From positions 1 through 42,188 of the forward strand of contig NZAZ01000104.1 in the NCBI GenBank assembly GCA_002686255.1: a stretch of DNA of 42,188 bases, written 5' to 3'. This DNA comes from Rhodospirillaceae bacterium. Lineage in GTDB: Bacteria > Pseudomonadota > Alphaproteobacteria > Rhodospirillales > Casp-alpha2. This document shows, in pieces, positions 14,795 through 22,755 of the stretch; the stretch's first letter is position 1, and each line of letters begins with the position of its first letter. Made by a program: the position numbers and the translations under genes. Below the pieces are notes generated by a model. That model was given only the letters and a program-made list of their open reading frames with translations. It ran no database searches and was not told where the DNA came from.

Positions 14795-17659
14795 TTACGC
14801 TGCTTCAATACGACACAGGGTAGCCTTGGTTTCCTGCATCTGGGTGACTGAGTCATACCCGTAGGTCCCGCACATGTTGGAAGCTTCGCCCAACACATAG
14901 GGATCGGTTCCCGACGGATACTTGCCCCTCAGGCTCTTGCCCTGCCAGTGGCCACCGAAGTGGAAAGGCATGAAGACCACGCCCGGCTCGACGCGTTCGG
15001 TGACTTGCGCTTTGACAAGCACCTTGCCGCCTTCCGGAGAAAAGACCCACATGTCTTGGCCGTCCCTGATGCCCCGGTTATTGGCATCGACGGGATTGAC
15101 CTCGCAGAACATGTCCTGCTGCAGTTCGGCCAGCCACTTGTTGGTCCGGCTTTCGGCGCCACCGCCTTCGTACTCGACCAGGCGTCCCTGGGTAAGGATC
15201 GTCGGGAACTTCTTCGAGTAATCGATCTTCTGGATCGACCAGTACTTGGTCGGCAGGCGATAGGCCTGCTTGTCCTTGTAGGTCTTGTACTTGGGCAACA
15301 GGTCACGCCTGTTGGTGTACAACGGCTCCCGATGTAACGGAATCGGGTCCGGGAACGTCCACACCATAACCCGCGCCTTGGCGTTGCCGAAGGGCGCGCA
15401 GCCGTGCTTGATGGCGACCCGCTGGATACCGCCGGAAAGGTCGGTCTTCCAGTTGGTCTTGTCGCCTGCGACTTTGGCGATGGCGGCCTTTTCCTTGGCC
15501 GTCAGGTCCTTGTCCCAGCCGAGCTTCTTCAGCATGGCCATGGTGAACTGCGGATAGCCGTCCTTGATCTCGGAGCCGACCGGATAGGAGCCCTCGGCAA
15601 GGAGATTTTCACCCTTGTATTGGACACCGAACCGAGCGCGGAAGCAAAGTCCGCCTTCGGCGACCGGCTTCGAAGGATCGTAGAGCACCGGCGTACCTGG
15701 ATGCTTGATCTTGTCGGTACCCCAGCAAGGCCACGGCAGGCCGTAGTATTCGCCCGAAACCGGGCCGCCCCTGGCCAGGAGCGTCGTCTTGTCGAAGGTG
15801 TGCTGGTTGGCCATGTGCGCCCGCAGCCGTTCCGGCGACTGGCCGGTGTAGCCGATGGTCCACATGCCGCGATTGAATTCGCGGGTGATGTCTTCGACCA
15901 AGGGCTCGTTGTTCTTCACCTTGATATGCTTGAAGAACTGTTTGGCGAACCCGAGCTTCTTGGCGAACAGATACATGATTTCATGATCCGTCTTGGCCTC
16001 GTAAATCGGGTTGAAGACCTTGTCACGCCACTGCAACGAGCGGTTGGACGCCGTCACCGAGCCGTAGGTCTCGAACTGCGTCGCCGCCGGCAACACATAG
16101 ACGCCGTCGTTACGGTCGGGAATGACGGCAGCGAACGTCGGCACCGGGTCGATGACGACCATGATGTCGAGCTTCTCCATCGCCGTCTTCATTTCCGGCA
16201 GACGAGTCTGCGAGTTGCAGGCATGGCCCCACAGAACCATGGCGCGCACGTTATCGGGCTGATCGATCTTCTTCTTGTCTTCGAGAACGCCGTCGATCCA
16301 GCGCGACACCGGGAAGCCCTTCAACTGCATCAGTTTCTCGGACGCGAAGCGGCCCTTGATGTAGTCGTAGCTGACGTCCCAAACGCGGGCCCAGTGCTTC
16401 CACGAGCCCTTCTTGAGCCCGTAATAACCCGGAAGCGAGTGGCTGAGGATGCAGAAGTCGGTCGCACCCTGCACGTTGTCGTGGCCGCGGAAGATGTTGG
16501 CGCCGCCGCCCTGTGTGCCGATGTTGCCCAACGCCAGCATCATCGTGCAGTAGGCACGGGTGTTGTTGTTGGCGCTGTGATGCTGCGTGCCGCCCATGCA
16601 CCAGACGACGGTGCCCGGACGGTTGTTGGCCAACGTGCGGGCGACGCGACGCAATTGCGCACCCGGAACGCCGGTAACACGCTCGGTTTCGGCCGGATTC
16701 CACTTCTTGACTTCGGCGCGGACGCGATCCATGCCCCAAACGCGGGCCTTGATATAGTCCTTGTCTTCCCAACCGTTTTCGAAGACATGCCAAAGGATGC
16801 CCCAGATCAGGCCCACGTCGGTGCCGGGACGGAACCGCACGAATTCGTCGGCGTGAGCAGCCGTACGCGTGAACCGCGGATCGCAAACGATGACCGCCGC
16901 GTTGTTCTGCTCTTTGGCCTTCATGATGTGCTGCACGGCAACCGGGTGGGCTTCCGCCGCGTTGGACCCGATCATGAAGATCGCCTTCGAGTTGTGCATG
17001 TCGTTGAAGTGGTTGGTCATGGCGCCGTAGCCCCAGGTGTTGGCAACACCCGCGACCGTGGTCGAGTGGCAGATACGCGCCTGGTGGTCGCCGTTGTTTG
17101 ACCCCCAGAAGGCGTAGAACTTGCGGAACAGGTAGGACTGTTCGTTGGAGAACTTCGCCGAACCCAGCCAATAGACGGAATCGGGACCGGACGTCTTGCG
17201 GATGGCAAGCATCTTGTCGCCGATTTCGTTGATCGCCTGATCCCACGAAATCTTCACCCACTTGCCACCCGTAAGCTTCATCGGATAACGCAAGCGGCGC
17301 TCGTTATGGGCATGTTCACGGACCGCCGAGCCCTTGGCGCAATGCGCTCCCAGGTTAACGGGGCTGTCGAAGCCCGGTTCCTGGCCGACCCAGACGCCGT
17401 TGTCGACTTCGGCGATCACGGTGCAGCCCACGGCACAGTGGGTACACACCGATTTCACCTTTGTCATTTCCTTGGCTGCGGCCGCTTTGGCTTCCTTGAC
17501 CATGCCAAGCGGCATGGCAGAGGCAAGCATCGCGCCCCCGGCGGTAACCCCTGAACGCTTCAGGAATGTACGGCGGTCCATGGAACCCCCGATTACGCCG
17601 GCCAAGGCTTTCTTCAAACGGGGGCCATTCGCTACCCCGTCGCTCGTTTTGGTGAGCAT
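14795..17659 (-). CDS. fdhA: respiratory formate dehydrogenase, catalytic alpha subunit, Tat-exported
   Basis: The 954-residue product oxidises formate in the periplasm at a Mo or W bis-MGD centre. A twin-arginine signal (MDRRTFLKRSG, residues 27-37) follows a 26-residue extension that is usual in alphaproteobacterial homologues. The [4Fe-4S] motif is C72, C75, C79 and C107. The active-site pair is C197-H198 in ARICHSTTVAG, so cysteine replaces the selenocysteine of E. coli FdnG/FdoG, and the gene needs no TGA recoding. Cofactor-binding stretches such as IGSNAAEAHPVAVQHIMKA are evident. AGGAG precedes the start. It follows the Tat mini-protein gene by 24 bases and is followed by fdhB. The torD-like gene at the head of the operon likely encodes its chaperone. 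Confidence 0.95.
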   Translation of the reverse strand: MLTKTSDGVANGPRLKKALAGVIGGSMDRRTFLKRSGVTAGGAMLASAMPLGMVKEAKAAAAKEMTKVKSVCTHCAVGCTVIAEVDNGVWVGQEPGFDSPVNLGAHCAKGSAVREHAHNERRLRYPMKLTGGKWVKISWDQAINEIGDKMLAIRKTSGPDSVYWLGSAKFSNEQSYLFRKFYAFWGSNNGDHQARICHSTTVAGVANTWGYGAMTNHFNDMHNSKAIFMIGSNAAEAHPVAVQHIMKAKEQNNAAVIVCDPRFTRTAAHADEFVRFRPGTDVGLIWGILWHVFENGWEDKDYIKARVWGMDRVRAEVKKWNPAETERVTGVPGAQLRRVARTLANNRPGTVVWCMGGTQHHSANNNTRAYCTMMLALGNIGTQGGGANIFRGHDNVQGATDFCILSHSLPGYYGLKKGSWKHWARVWDVSYDYIKGRFASEKLMQLKGFPVSRWIDGVLEDKKKIDQPDNVRAMVLWGHACNSQTRLPEMKTAMEKLDIMVVIDPVPTFAAVIPDRNDGVYVLPAATQFETYGSVTASNRSLQWRDKVFNPIYEAKTDHEIMYLFAKKLGFAKQFFKHIKVKNNEPLVEDITREFNRGMWTIGYTGQSPERLRAHMANQHTFDKTTLLARGGPVSGEYYGLPWPCWGTDKIKHPGTPVLYDPSKPVAEGGLCFRARFGVQYKGENLLAEGSYPVGSEIKDGYPQFTMAMLKKLGWDKDLTAKEKAAIAKVAGDKTNWKTDLSGGIQRVAIKHGCAPFGNAKARVMVWTFPDPIPLHREPLYTNRRDLLPKYKTYKDKQAYRLPTKYWSIQKIDYSKKFPTILTQGRLVEYEGGGAESRTNKWLAELQQDMFCEVNPVDANNRGIRDGQDMWVFSPEGGKVLVKAQVTERVEPGVVFMPFHFGGHWQGKSLRGKYPSGTDPYVLGEASNMCGTYGYDSVTQMQETKATLCRIEAA

Positions 17660-17683
17660 AAGGATGTCTCCTGTTTGGTTTAG

Positions 17684-17878
17684 TTAAAACCTAGCCAGTT
17701 CGTAGTATTTCTTCACATGCTCGGTTTCCCGATAGCCGGAACTTTTCCCGCTTTCAGGAACCGCCGCCTTTACCGACTTCGAACTCAAGGCCACGGCCGC
17801 CACGCCGGCGGCGCCACCGGTAACACCGGCAATCTTGAGAAAGTCACGGCGGGGAAGCGCTTTTTTGGATTTTGTCAT
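17684..17878 (-). CDS. Tat-targeted mini-protein of formate dehydrogenase loci
   Basis: The product has only 64 residues. It begins with a complete twin-arginine signal, LPRRDFLKIAGVTGGAAGVA, and a cleavage-like site SVKAAV near residue 39. About 26 polar residues would remain, ending in HVKKYYELARF. Short Tat proteins of this kind are known next to formate dehydrogenase genes (the formate dehydrogenase region TAT target family). Their function is not established; a small structural subunit or an export helper is possible. The gene lies between the torD-like gene and fdhA, with AGGAGA as ribosome-binding site. Confidence 0.8.
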   Translation of the reverse strand: MTKSKKALPRRDFLKIAGVTGGAAGVAAVALSSKSVKAAVPESGKSSGYRETEHVKKYYELARF

Positions 17879-17963
17879 TATCTTCTCCTAGACAGTTTCC
17901 CCAATTGGTTCACTCTTAACAGCGGTTAAGCTTTAGGATCGCCGCCTTCTTACGTGCGGCACT

Positions 17964-18626
17964 TCAAGCCGCCATCTCGAACGCATCGGCTTCGATGGCC
18001 ATGAAAAGCCTGCCGATGGTGCCGACCGGCATATACAGCGCGGCCGACTCGGCGCCTTCGAGGTCAGTGAAGAACTGCCCCGCCCAAGGCGCCAAATGAG
18101 ATTCAAAAAATTTCTTCTGGGCCGTCAGATCGGCGCCCCCCGCCAATGTCCCGGTGATCAGCCCGTGCATGATTTCACAGACGTAGGCGATGTGGTCCTC
18201 GGGCTCCGATGAGCTGCCCGAGGGGGCGATGCCCAAGACCGTCATGTCCTTGCGCAGTTCGGCCAGGGGCTTCTCGTAGACGTACCCGGTCAGGTAATGG
18301 GAGGTGTAGGGATGAAGCTCGCCGCCGGCGCCCATGCCGTAGAACAGCTTGGTGTACTCTTCCTCGGAAACCGTCCGGGCCGTGCGCACGGCGATGGCGC
18401 CGAGCGAGGAAATCGCTTGGCCGAACTCGGTGTCGTCGCCGTGGCCTTCGAGGGCGCGGACGATCTCGAGCGTCTCGTCGCTCATCGGCTCGGACAGAAG
18501 GCGCGCCAATAGGCCATACACGTGGGCGCGCTGCATGTCCTCTTCGGCAATGGCGCGTTCGCTTTGTCCTGTTAGATTCTCAGGGAGTTTAGGCCCCTTT
18601 TGGCCTTCTTCTCCGGTACTCCCCAT
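17964..18626 (-). CDS. TorD-family molybdoenzyme chaperone
   Basis: TorD-family proteins bind Tat signal peptides of molybdoenzymes and hold them until the cofactor is in place. The 220-residue product is all-helical with family features: ARLLSEPMSDETLEIV near the start, the central EEEYTKLFYGMGAGGELHPYTSHYLTG (split here only by description), and PEDHIAYVCEIMHGLI. A start at the ATG 18626 follows GGAGG; a GTG six codons upstream (18644) is an alternative. It heads the operon containing the Tat mini-protein and fdhA, its likely client. A weak promoter candidate lies upstream at about 18760-18789. Confidence 0.87.
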   Translation of the reverse strand: MGSTGEEGQKGPKLPENLTGQSERAIAEEDMQRAHVYGLLARLLSEPMSDETLEIVRALEGHGDDTEFGQAISSLGAIAVRTARTVSEEEYTKLFYGMGAGGELHPYTSHYLTGYVYEKPLAELRKDMTVLGIAPSGSSSEPEDHIAYVCEIMHGLITGTLAGGADLTAQKKFFESHLAPWAGQFFTDLEGAESAALYMPVGTIGRLFMAIEADAFEMAA

Positions 18627-18944
18627 TACCAGAGATACCTCCACCTGGATGTTTCCTTCGTTATTGCCGCGTTGCCGCTGGATCCTTCCAAACCATAGGC
18701 CCGTGCGTTGTTTTTACACCTTTTCGGGGTCGTTGCCCCCGAGCCTCCGTTACCGCTGTTAGTGAAAGCTAAATAGCCCGGAATGTCAACGGATTTATGG
18801 CTACTCACGGAAATATTATATTCCTAAAACCCTATATTTTTCATGGACTTATGAGTCGCGGCGTGGCGCAGGTTCGACTAACCTAGTATTCGATAAAAGT
18901 AGAATAAGTGTTCGCGTATAAAGCGTATAAGAAAAGAGGATTTT
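18627..18944 (-). promoter_or_regulatory. leader and promoter region of the torD-fdh operon
   Basis: This 318-bp space has no gene. On the minus strand, TTGACA (complement of 18784-18789) is a good -35; the matching -10 (TTCACT, complement of 18761-18766) is poor. The resulting leader of about 130 bases contains a CGGGG/CCCCG hairpin (about 18724-18741) before the ribosome-binding site. An AGGTT/AACCT inverted pair lies near 18871-18885. An FNR-type or other known operator was not found. Promoter assignment is tentative. Confidence 0.35.
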
Positions 18945-19721
18945 TTATACCGCGTCGTCGGGCCGGCGGACGTCGCTTTTCCGGGGTTCTTTTCGTTTGC
19001 TTTCATCACCCTCGGCGGTTTCCTCCCCGTCCCCGCCTGCCTCTTCGCCACCGCCGTCGTCCTCGCCGGCGCCGACGTCTTCGTCTTCCTTGTCTTCCAA
19101 CCCATATCCTTTTCCGGGTTTATAGTCGCTGTCGGCGGCGGTAATCAGCTTGTCGATAAGGCGAAAATTCTCGTCGTAATCGTCCAATCCGTCGCGAAAA
19201 TTGAAAAACGGATTGCTCATCCACAGCACCTTGAAAGCCTGGCGTTTCAGAAAATCGGGGACGTTTGAGGCCAAAAACGGCGTGAAATCCGAATCCTTGG
19301 TCAGGCTTTCGATCGGCGGCAGGTTCCGCACCGCCTCTTGCTGTTCGGGCGTCAGTTCGGCCTCCTCCTCCCTATCGTCCGCATCGTCCGGGGGTTCGGG
19401 TGCTTCGGCGATCTGGCGCATCAGTTCCAGGGCTTCCGGCGGCGGCGCTTCATAATCGGCGTCGCCTTCTTCCGGCCCCGCCAGGGGCACCATCGGGGCC
19501 ACGACCTTTGTTCTTTCCAGGGGCGGCAGGACCGGCGCCGGTCCGTACCCAGGATCGCCAACCGCCCCGGACTCGCGTTCGGCCGCCGCAACCGGCGCCG
19601 CCGAGCCGCTCTTGCGGGCCGGTTTATCCGGCTTTTCCGGCGCTTCGGCTTCGGGGGCGCCGTCGCGGACCCGGCTTTTCCGTTTCGCCCAGCGGCTGAG
19701 CCTGCCTTCGCCTTCGCTCAC
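18945..19721 (-). CDS. DUF3306 protein
   Basis: The product has 258 residues and begins MSEGEGRLSRWAKRKSRVRD, the start typical of DUF3306. A Pro/Ala-rich, disordered first half leads to the conserved core (LPPIESLTKDSDFTPFLASN and ALKVLW-type helix, here AFKVLWMSNPFFNFRDGL). The C-terminus is a long acidic and Gly-rich tail. The biochemical function is unknown. The family is repeatedly found beside DUF3305 and formate dehydrogenase maturation genes. The start codon overlaps the DUF3305 stop by four bases, so the two are translationally coupled. It is the last gene of the fdhD-mobA-DUF3305-DUF3306 unit. Confidence 0.82.
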   Translation of the reverse strand: MSEGEGRLSRWAKRKSRVRDGAPEAEAPEKPDKPARKSGSAAPVAAAERESGAVGDPGYGPAPVLPPLERTKVVAPMVPLAGPEEGDADYEAPPPEALELMRQIAEAPEPPDDADDREEEAELTPEQQEAVRNLPPIESLTKDSDFTPFLASNVPDFLKRQAFKVLWMSNPFFNFRDGLDDYDENFRLIDKLITAADSDYKPGKGYGLEDKEDEDVGAGEDDGGGEEAGGDGEETAEGDESKRKEPRKSDVRRPDDAV

Positions 19722-20257
19722 TGGCGGGTTCCTTTCCGGATCGGGGGTTTGCCGAAGCCGCCCTTGCGCGGGTCATGGGGCTTGTTCTTGCGCTTCTTGA
19801 ACAACACCTCGACGTGATATTTGTCGACGAAGTCCTGAATCCAGGCGACGATCTCGGGCGGCATCGGCACGCCCTCGACGATCTGCTCGGAATCCTCGGT
19901 GTAGCTTTCGGCCTCGTAAGGGCATGCCGTCGCCAACAGCGGCATCACCTCCGGCTCGTCGGCCTCCTCGCCGGGGCTGAGCACGATGTAGACGAAGGGC
20001 TGTTCCTCGGAAAGGTTCTTGCGGTAGCCCTCGGTTTCGCCGCCGAAGATCTTCAACTCCAGGGTCGCGGCATGGTATTGCGCCCAGCCGTCGCCTTGGC
20101 GCAGCAACTTCCATTCGCCGTCGGAATCCAGGGGCGGGGCGCCGGGAATCACCGCCACCGGCGACCAGGTATAGTACTGCCACGGGTTGTCGATCTCGCG
20201 CCGCTCGATGATGACGCCGACCGGAACGCTTTGCCGCCTGCCGCCAGTGGTTCTCAT
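19718..20257 (-). CDS. DUF3305 protein
   Basis: The 179-residue product begins MRTTGGRRQSVPVGVIIERR and continues NPWQYYTWSPVAVIPGAPP, the conserved start of DUF3305. Several acidic, aromatic-rich segments follow, including ELKIFGGETEGYRKNLSEEQ and PFVYIVLSPGEEADEPEVMP. The last 40 residues are basic (KKRKNKPHDPRKGGF). No enzyme motif or export signal is visible. The function is unknown; the genomic company (fdhD, mobA, formate dehydrogenases) suggests a role in making or delivering the enzyme. Both ends overlap neighbours by four bases: the start with the mobA stop (20254-20257), the stop with the DUF3306 start (19718-19721). Confidence 0.82.
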   Translation of the reverse strand: MRTTGGRRQSVPVGVIIERREIDNPWQYYTWSPVAVIPGAPPLDSDGEWKLLRQGDGWAQYHAATLELKIFGGETEGYRKNLSEEQPFVYIVLSPGEEADEPEVMPLLATACPYEAESYTEDSEQIVEGVPMPPEIVAWIQDFVDKYHVEVLFKKRKNKPHDPRKGGFGKPPIRKGTRQ

Positions 20258-20901
20258 GCGGCTCCTCTTTTTTCGGCGCTCAGCAGTTTTTCCGCCTCGG
20301 CCAAATTCTCCGGCGCGTTGATGTTGAAGAAAGGATCGAACGGATCGGCGGCGAAGTCCACCTCGATCAGCTTGTAGCGCCCCGTCCAGCGGTCGATCTT
20401 GCGCATGTCCTCTTCGGTCATGGCCAGCCGAAGGTCGCCCGCTTTTGCGACCGGCCACAACCCGAACACCGGGTGCGCCCGGCCCCGGGACGCGGCACAG
20501 GCGATGTCGGCGCCTTCTTCTTCCACCGCCGCCAGAAGCCGCTCCACCAGGTCGCTCGGCGCGAAAGGCGCATCGCAGGCGAAGGTCGCCACCCACGGGC
20601 ACTGGGGCTGGCTCGCCGCCGCCCACTCCATGCCCGTGAGCACGCCGGCCAACGGCCCGGCGACGCCCCCGGACTCGTCACTGATCACGTCCGGGACGAC
20701 GGGCAGGCCATAGCCCGAGAACCGTTCCGGATCGCTGTTGGCGTTGATCAACAGCGCCGCGACCTGGGGCCGGGCGCGTTCGACGACGTGGTCCATGACC
20801 GGCCGCCCGCCGAGGGTGCGAAGGCCCTTGTCGCCGCCGCCCATGCGCCTGGCCCGGCCGCCGGCCAGCAGCACCCCGGCGACGTTCGCCGGGACCGTCA
20901 T
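20254..20901 (-). CDS. mobA: molybdenum cofactor guanylyltransferase MobA
   Basis: MobA transfers GMP from GTP to Mo-molybdopterin to make the MGD cofactor needed by both formate dehydrogenases here. The 215-residue product carries the nucleotidyltransferase signature VLLAGGRARRMGGGDKGL near its start, followed by GLPVVPDV, GPLAGVLTGM and the metal-binding FACDAPFAPSDLVERLL. The end (PFFNINAPENLAEAEKLL) is also typical. It is a stand-alone MobA, not a MobA-MobB fusion. The start codon overlaps the fdhD stop and its stop overlaps the DUF3305 start, both by four bases. Confidence 0.93.
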   Translation of the reverse strand: MTVPANVAGVLLAGGRARRMGGGDKGLRTLGGRPVMDHVVERARPQVAALLINANSDPERFSGYGLPVVPDVISDESGGVAGPLAGVLTGMEWAAASQPQCPWVATFACDAPFAPSDLVERLLAAVEEEGADIACAASRGRAHPVFGLWPVAKAGDLRLAMTEEDMRKIDRWTGRYKLIEVDFAADPFDPFFNINAPENLAEAEKLLSAEKRGAA

Positions 20902-21773
20902 TCCGCCGCTCCCTTGCGTTTCAGGGCCGGCGGCTCGCCCTCGGCGTCGGCGGCGGCGGCGTCGTATTCGATGCGGTCCTGGCCGGCGAGGACGACGAAG
21001 CGCTTGCCCCGGGCGCGGCCGATCAGGGTCATGTTGACTTGGCGCGCCAGATCGACGCCCCAGGCGGTGAAACCGGACCGCGACGCCAGGATCGGAACCT
21101 CCATCTGTACCGCCTTGATGACCATCTCGCTGGTCAGCCGCCCGGTGGTGTAGAAGATCTTGTCGCCGCCTTCGATGTCGTTCATGAACATGTAGCCGGC
21201 GATCTTGTCGATGGCGTTGTGGCGGCCGACGTCTTCCATGTACAGCAACGGCCGGTCCCGTTGGCACAACACGCAGCCGTGAATGGCGCCGGCCTCTAGG
21301 TACAGGCTGGGCCGGGTGTTGATCTTCTTCATCAGGGTATAGAGCCAGGACGTTTTGATGATCGCGTCCTTGGGCAGGACCACGTTATCGAAACTCTCCA
21401 TGACGTCGCCGAACACGGTCCCCTGGGCGCAGCCGGACGTCAGGGTCTTTTTCTTCAGTTTGTCCTCGAAGTCGGTCTCGCCGGCGGTGCGGACGACGAT
21501 GGTGTCGATGTCTTTCTCGTAGTCGATGCCGGTGATCTGGTCGCCGGGCCGGATCATGTTCTGGTTCACCAGGTAGCCGACGGCCATGTATTCCGGATAG
21601 TCGCAGATCGACATCATGGTGACGATTTCCTGGCTGTTGAGGTAGAGCGTCAACGGGCGCTCAACGGTCACCGAGGTGGTGATCGGGTTGCCGTCCTGGT
21701 CGGCGCCCTCGACCCGTTCGGTCAGGCGCGGGTCTTTGGGATCGGGCGCGATCAGAAATTCGTCGTCGCTCAT
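20898..21773 (-). CDS. fdhD: formate dehydrogenase sulfurtransferase FdhD
   Basis: FdhD receives sulfur from the desulfurase IscS and delivers it to the bis-MGD cofactor, which formate dehydrogenases need for activity. The 291-residue protein shows the family segments RPLTLYLNSQEIVTMM, YPEYMAVGYLVNQ, TSGCAQG, the CxxC sulfur-relay motif in IHGCVLCQ, the strongly conserved EDVGRHNAIDKIAGY, and the cofactor-binding FYTTGRLTSEMVIKA. It is the first gene of the coupled unit fdhD-mobA-DUF3305-DUF3306 and is divergent from tupBCA. The C-terminal 20 residues are an Ala/Glu-rich extension. Confidence 0.95.
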   Translation of the reverse strand: MSDDEFLIAPDPKDPRLTERVEGADQDGNPITTSVTVERPLTLYLNSQEIVTMMSICDYPEYMAVGYLVNQNMIRPGDQITGIDYEKDIDTIVVRTAGETDFEDKLKKKTLTSGCAQGTVFGDVMESFDNVVLPKDAIIKTSWLYTLMKKINTRPSLYLEAGAIHGCVLCQRDRPLLYMEDVGRHNAIDKIAGYMFMNDIEGGDKIFYTTGRLTSEMVIKAVQMEVPILASRSGFTAWGVDLARQVNMTLIGRARGKRFVVLAGQDRIEYDAAAADAEGEPPALKRKGAAE

Positions 21774-22050
21774 TTTTGTTTTCCCCAGGAATTTAGAGAG
21801 CCAGCCTCTCGGCCCGGCGACTAAGACTATGGTTATCGGGCGCGGGGATTACAAGAGGCGCGGAAGGCAAGGTAAACCACAAAGGCACTAAGACACGAAA
21901 AAATATTAATCCTTCTTTTCCTTCTTCTTTGAGTCTTTGTGGTTGAAAATACGATTGTGACTTTATTTGTTGTTTTTATGTTTTAAATACCATTTTTTTC
22001 CATATTATGTAAAAAATACATGATTTGTGGGAGCTTGTGGGCTTTCTGAC
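21774..22050. promoter_or_regulatory. AT-rich divergent control region between fdhD and tupB
   Basis: The 277-bp space between two divergent operons contains no gene. Bases from about 21890 to 22021 are far richer in A and T than anything nearby. AACCACAAAG (21875-21884) and CTTTGTGGTT (21935-21944) form an exact 10-bp inverted pair. ATGTA-AAAAA-TACAT (22007-22021) is a perfect palindrome about 30 bases before the tupB start and a candidate operator for a metal-oxyanion regulator. Promoters for both directions should lie here, but no hexamer pair stands out. Confidence 0.45.
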
Positions 22051-22755
22051 ATGACCAATTTCTCCGACGCCTTTGGCGCCGCCTTGGGCTTGGTGCTCGG
22101 CTTCGACGCCGGCCTGGCCGAGATCGTCGGGCTGTCGCTCCAAGTCAGCCTGCTGGCGGTCGCCGTCGCCACCGCCGTCGGCCTGCCGGTTGGCGCGGCG
22201 GTCGCTTTATGCCGGTTTCCCGGCCGCGTCGCGCTGCTGGTCGCCATGAACGCGTTGATGGGGCTGCCGCCGGTGGTGGTCGGGCTGATCGTCTATCTGG
22301 CTCTAAGCCGCGCCGGGCCGCTGGGGGTGTTCGGGCTGCTGTTCACCCCGGCGGCGATGATCATCGCCCAGGTGCTGCTGGTGACGCCGATCATCGCGGC
22401 CCTGACCCGCCAGGTGATCGAGGACCTGTGGGTGGAATACGAGGAACAACTGCGTTCGCTCGGCGCCGGGCCGGGGCGCGCCGTTCCGGCGTTGTTGTGG
22501 GACGGGCGCTATTCCTTGTTGACGGCGGTGCTGGCCGGGTTCGGCCGCGCCTCGGCCGAGGTCGGCGCGGTGATGATCGTCGGCGGCAACATCGACCACG
22601 TGACCCGGGTGATGACGACGGCGATCGCGCTCGAGGTATCGAAGGGCGACCTAGCGCTGGCGCTGGGGCTCGGCATTGTGCTGATGACGCTGTCGCTGGG
22701 CGTCAACGGCGCCGCTTTCGCGCTGAAGGAAGCGGCGGAAAGGCGGCTCGGATGA
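22051..22755 (+). CDS. tupB: tungstate ABC transporter permease TupB
   Basis: TupB forms the membrane channel of the tungstate importer. The 234-residue product is a polytopic permease with about five to six helices, beginning near LAEIVGLSLQVSLLAVAVAT. The cytoplasmic coupling loop reads EEQLRSLGAGPGRAVPALLW, matching the EAA motif of binding-protein-dependent permeases, and is followed by AVLAGFGRASAEVGAVMIVG, strongly conserved in TupB. A GTG at 22027 in the same frame is an alternative start, but the ATG at 22051 gives the better N-terminus. The stop overlaps the tupC start (ATGA at 22752-22755). Confidence 0.92.
   Translation: MTNFSDAFGAALGLVLGFDAGLAEIVGLSLQVSLLAVAVATAVGLPVGAAVALCRFPGRVALLVAMNALMGLPPVVVGLIVYLALSRAGPLGVFGLLFTPAAMIIAQVLLVTPIIAALTRQVIEDLWVEYEEQLRSLGAGPGRAVPALLWDGRYSLLTAVLAGFGRASAEVGAVMIVGGNIDHVTRVMTTAIALEVSKGDLALALGLGIVLMTLSLGVNGAAFALKEAAERRLG

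Noticed and set aside
15404-17101. 565-codon plus-strand frame inside fdhA
   Set aside because: It is the antisense shadow of fdhA, whose motifs are unambiguous, and it has no plausible domain or start signal.
14795-17659. Possible selenocysteine codon in fdhA
   Set aside because: The position of the metal ligand is an ordinary cysteine codon (ARICHSTT), with no in-frame TGA.
18860-18890. GGTTCGACTAACC resembling a tRNA T-arm
   Set aside because: The flanking bases do not form an acceptor stem, and no anticodon arm of proper size is found.
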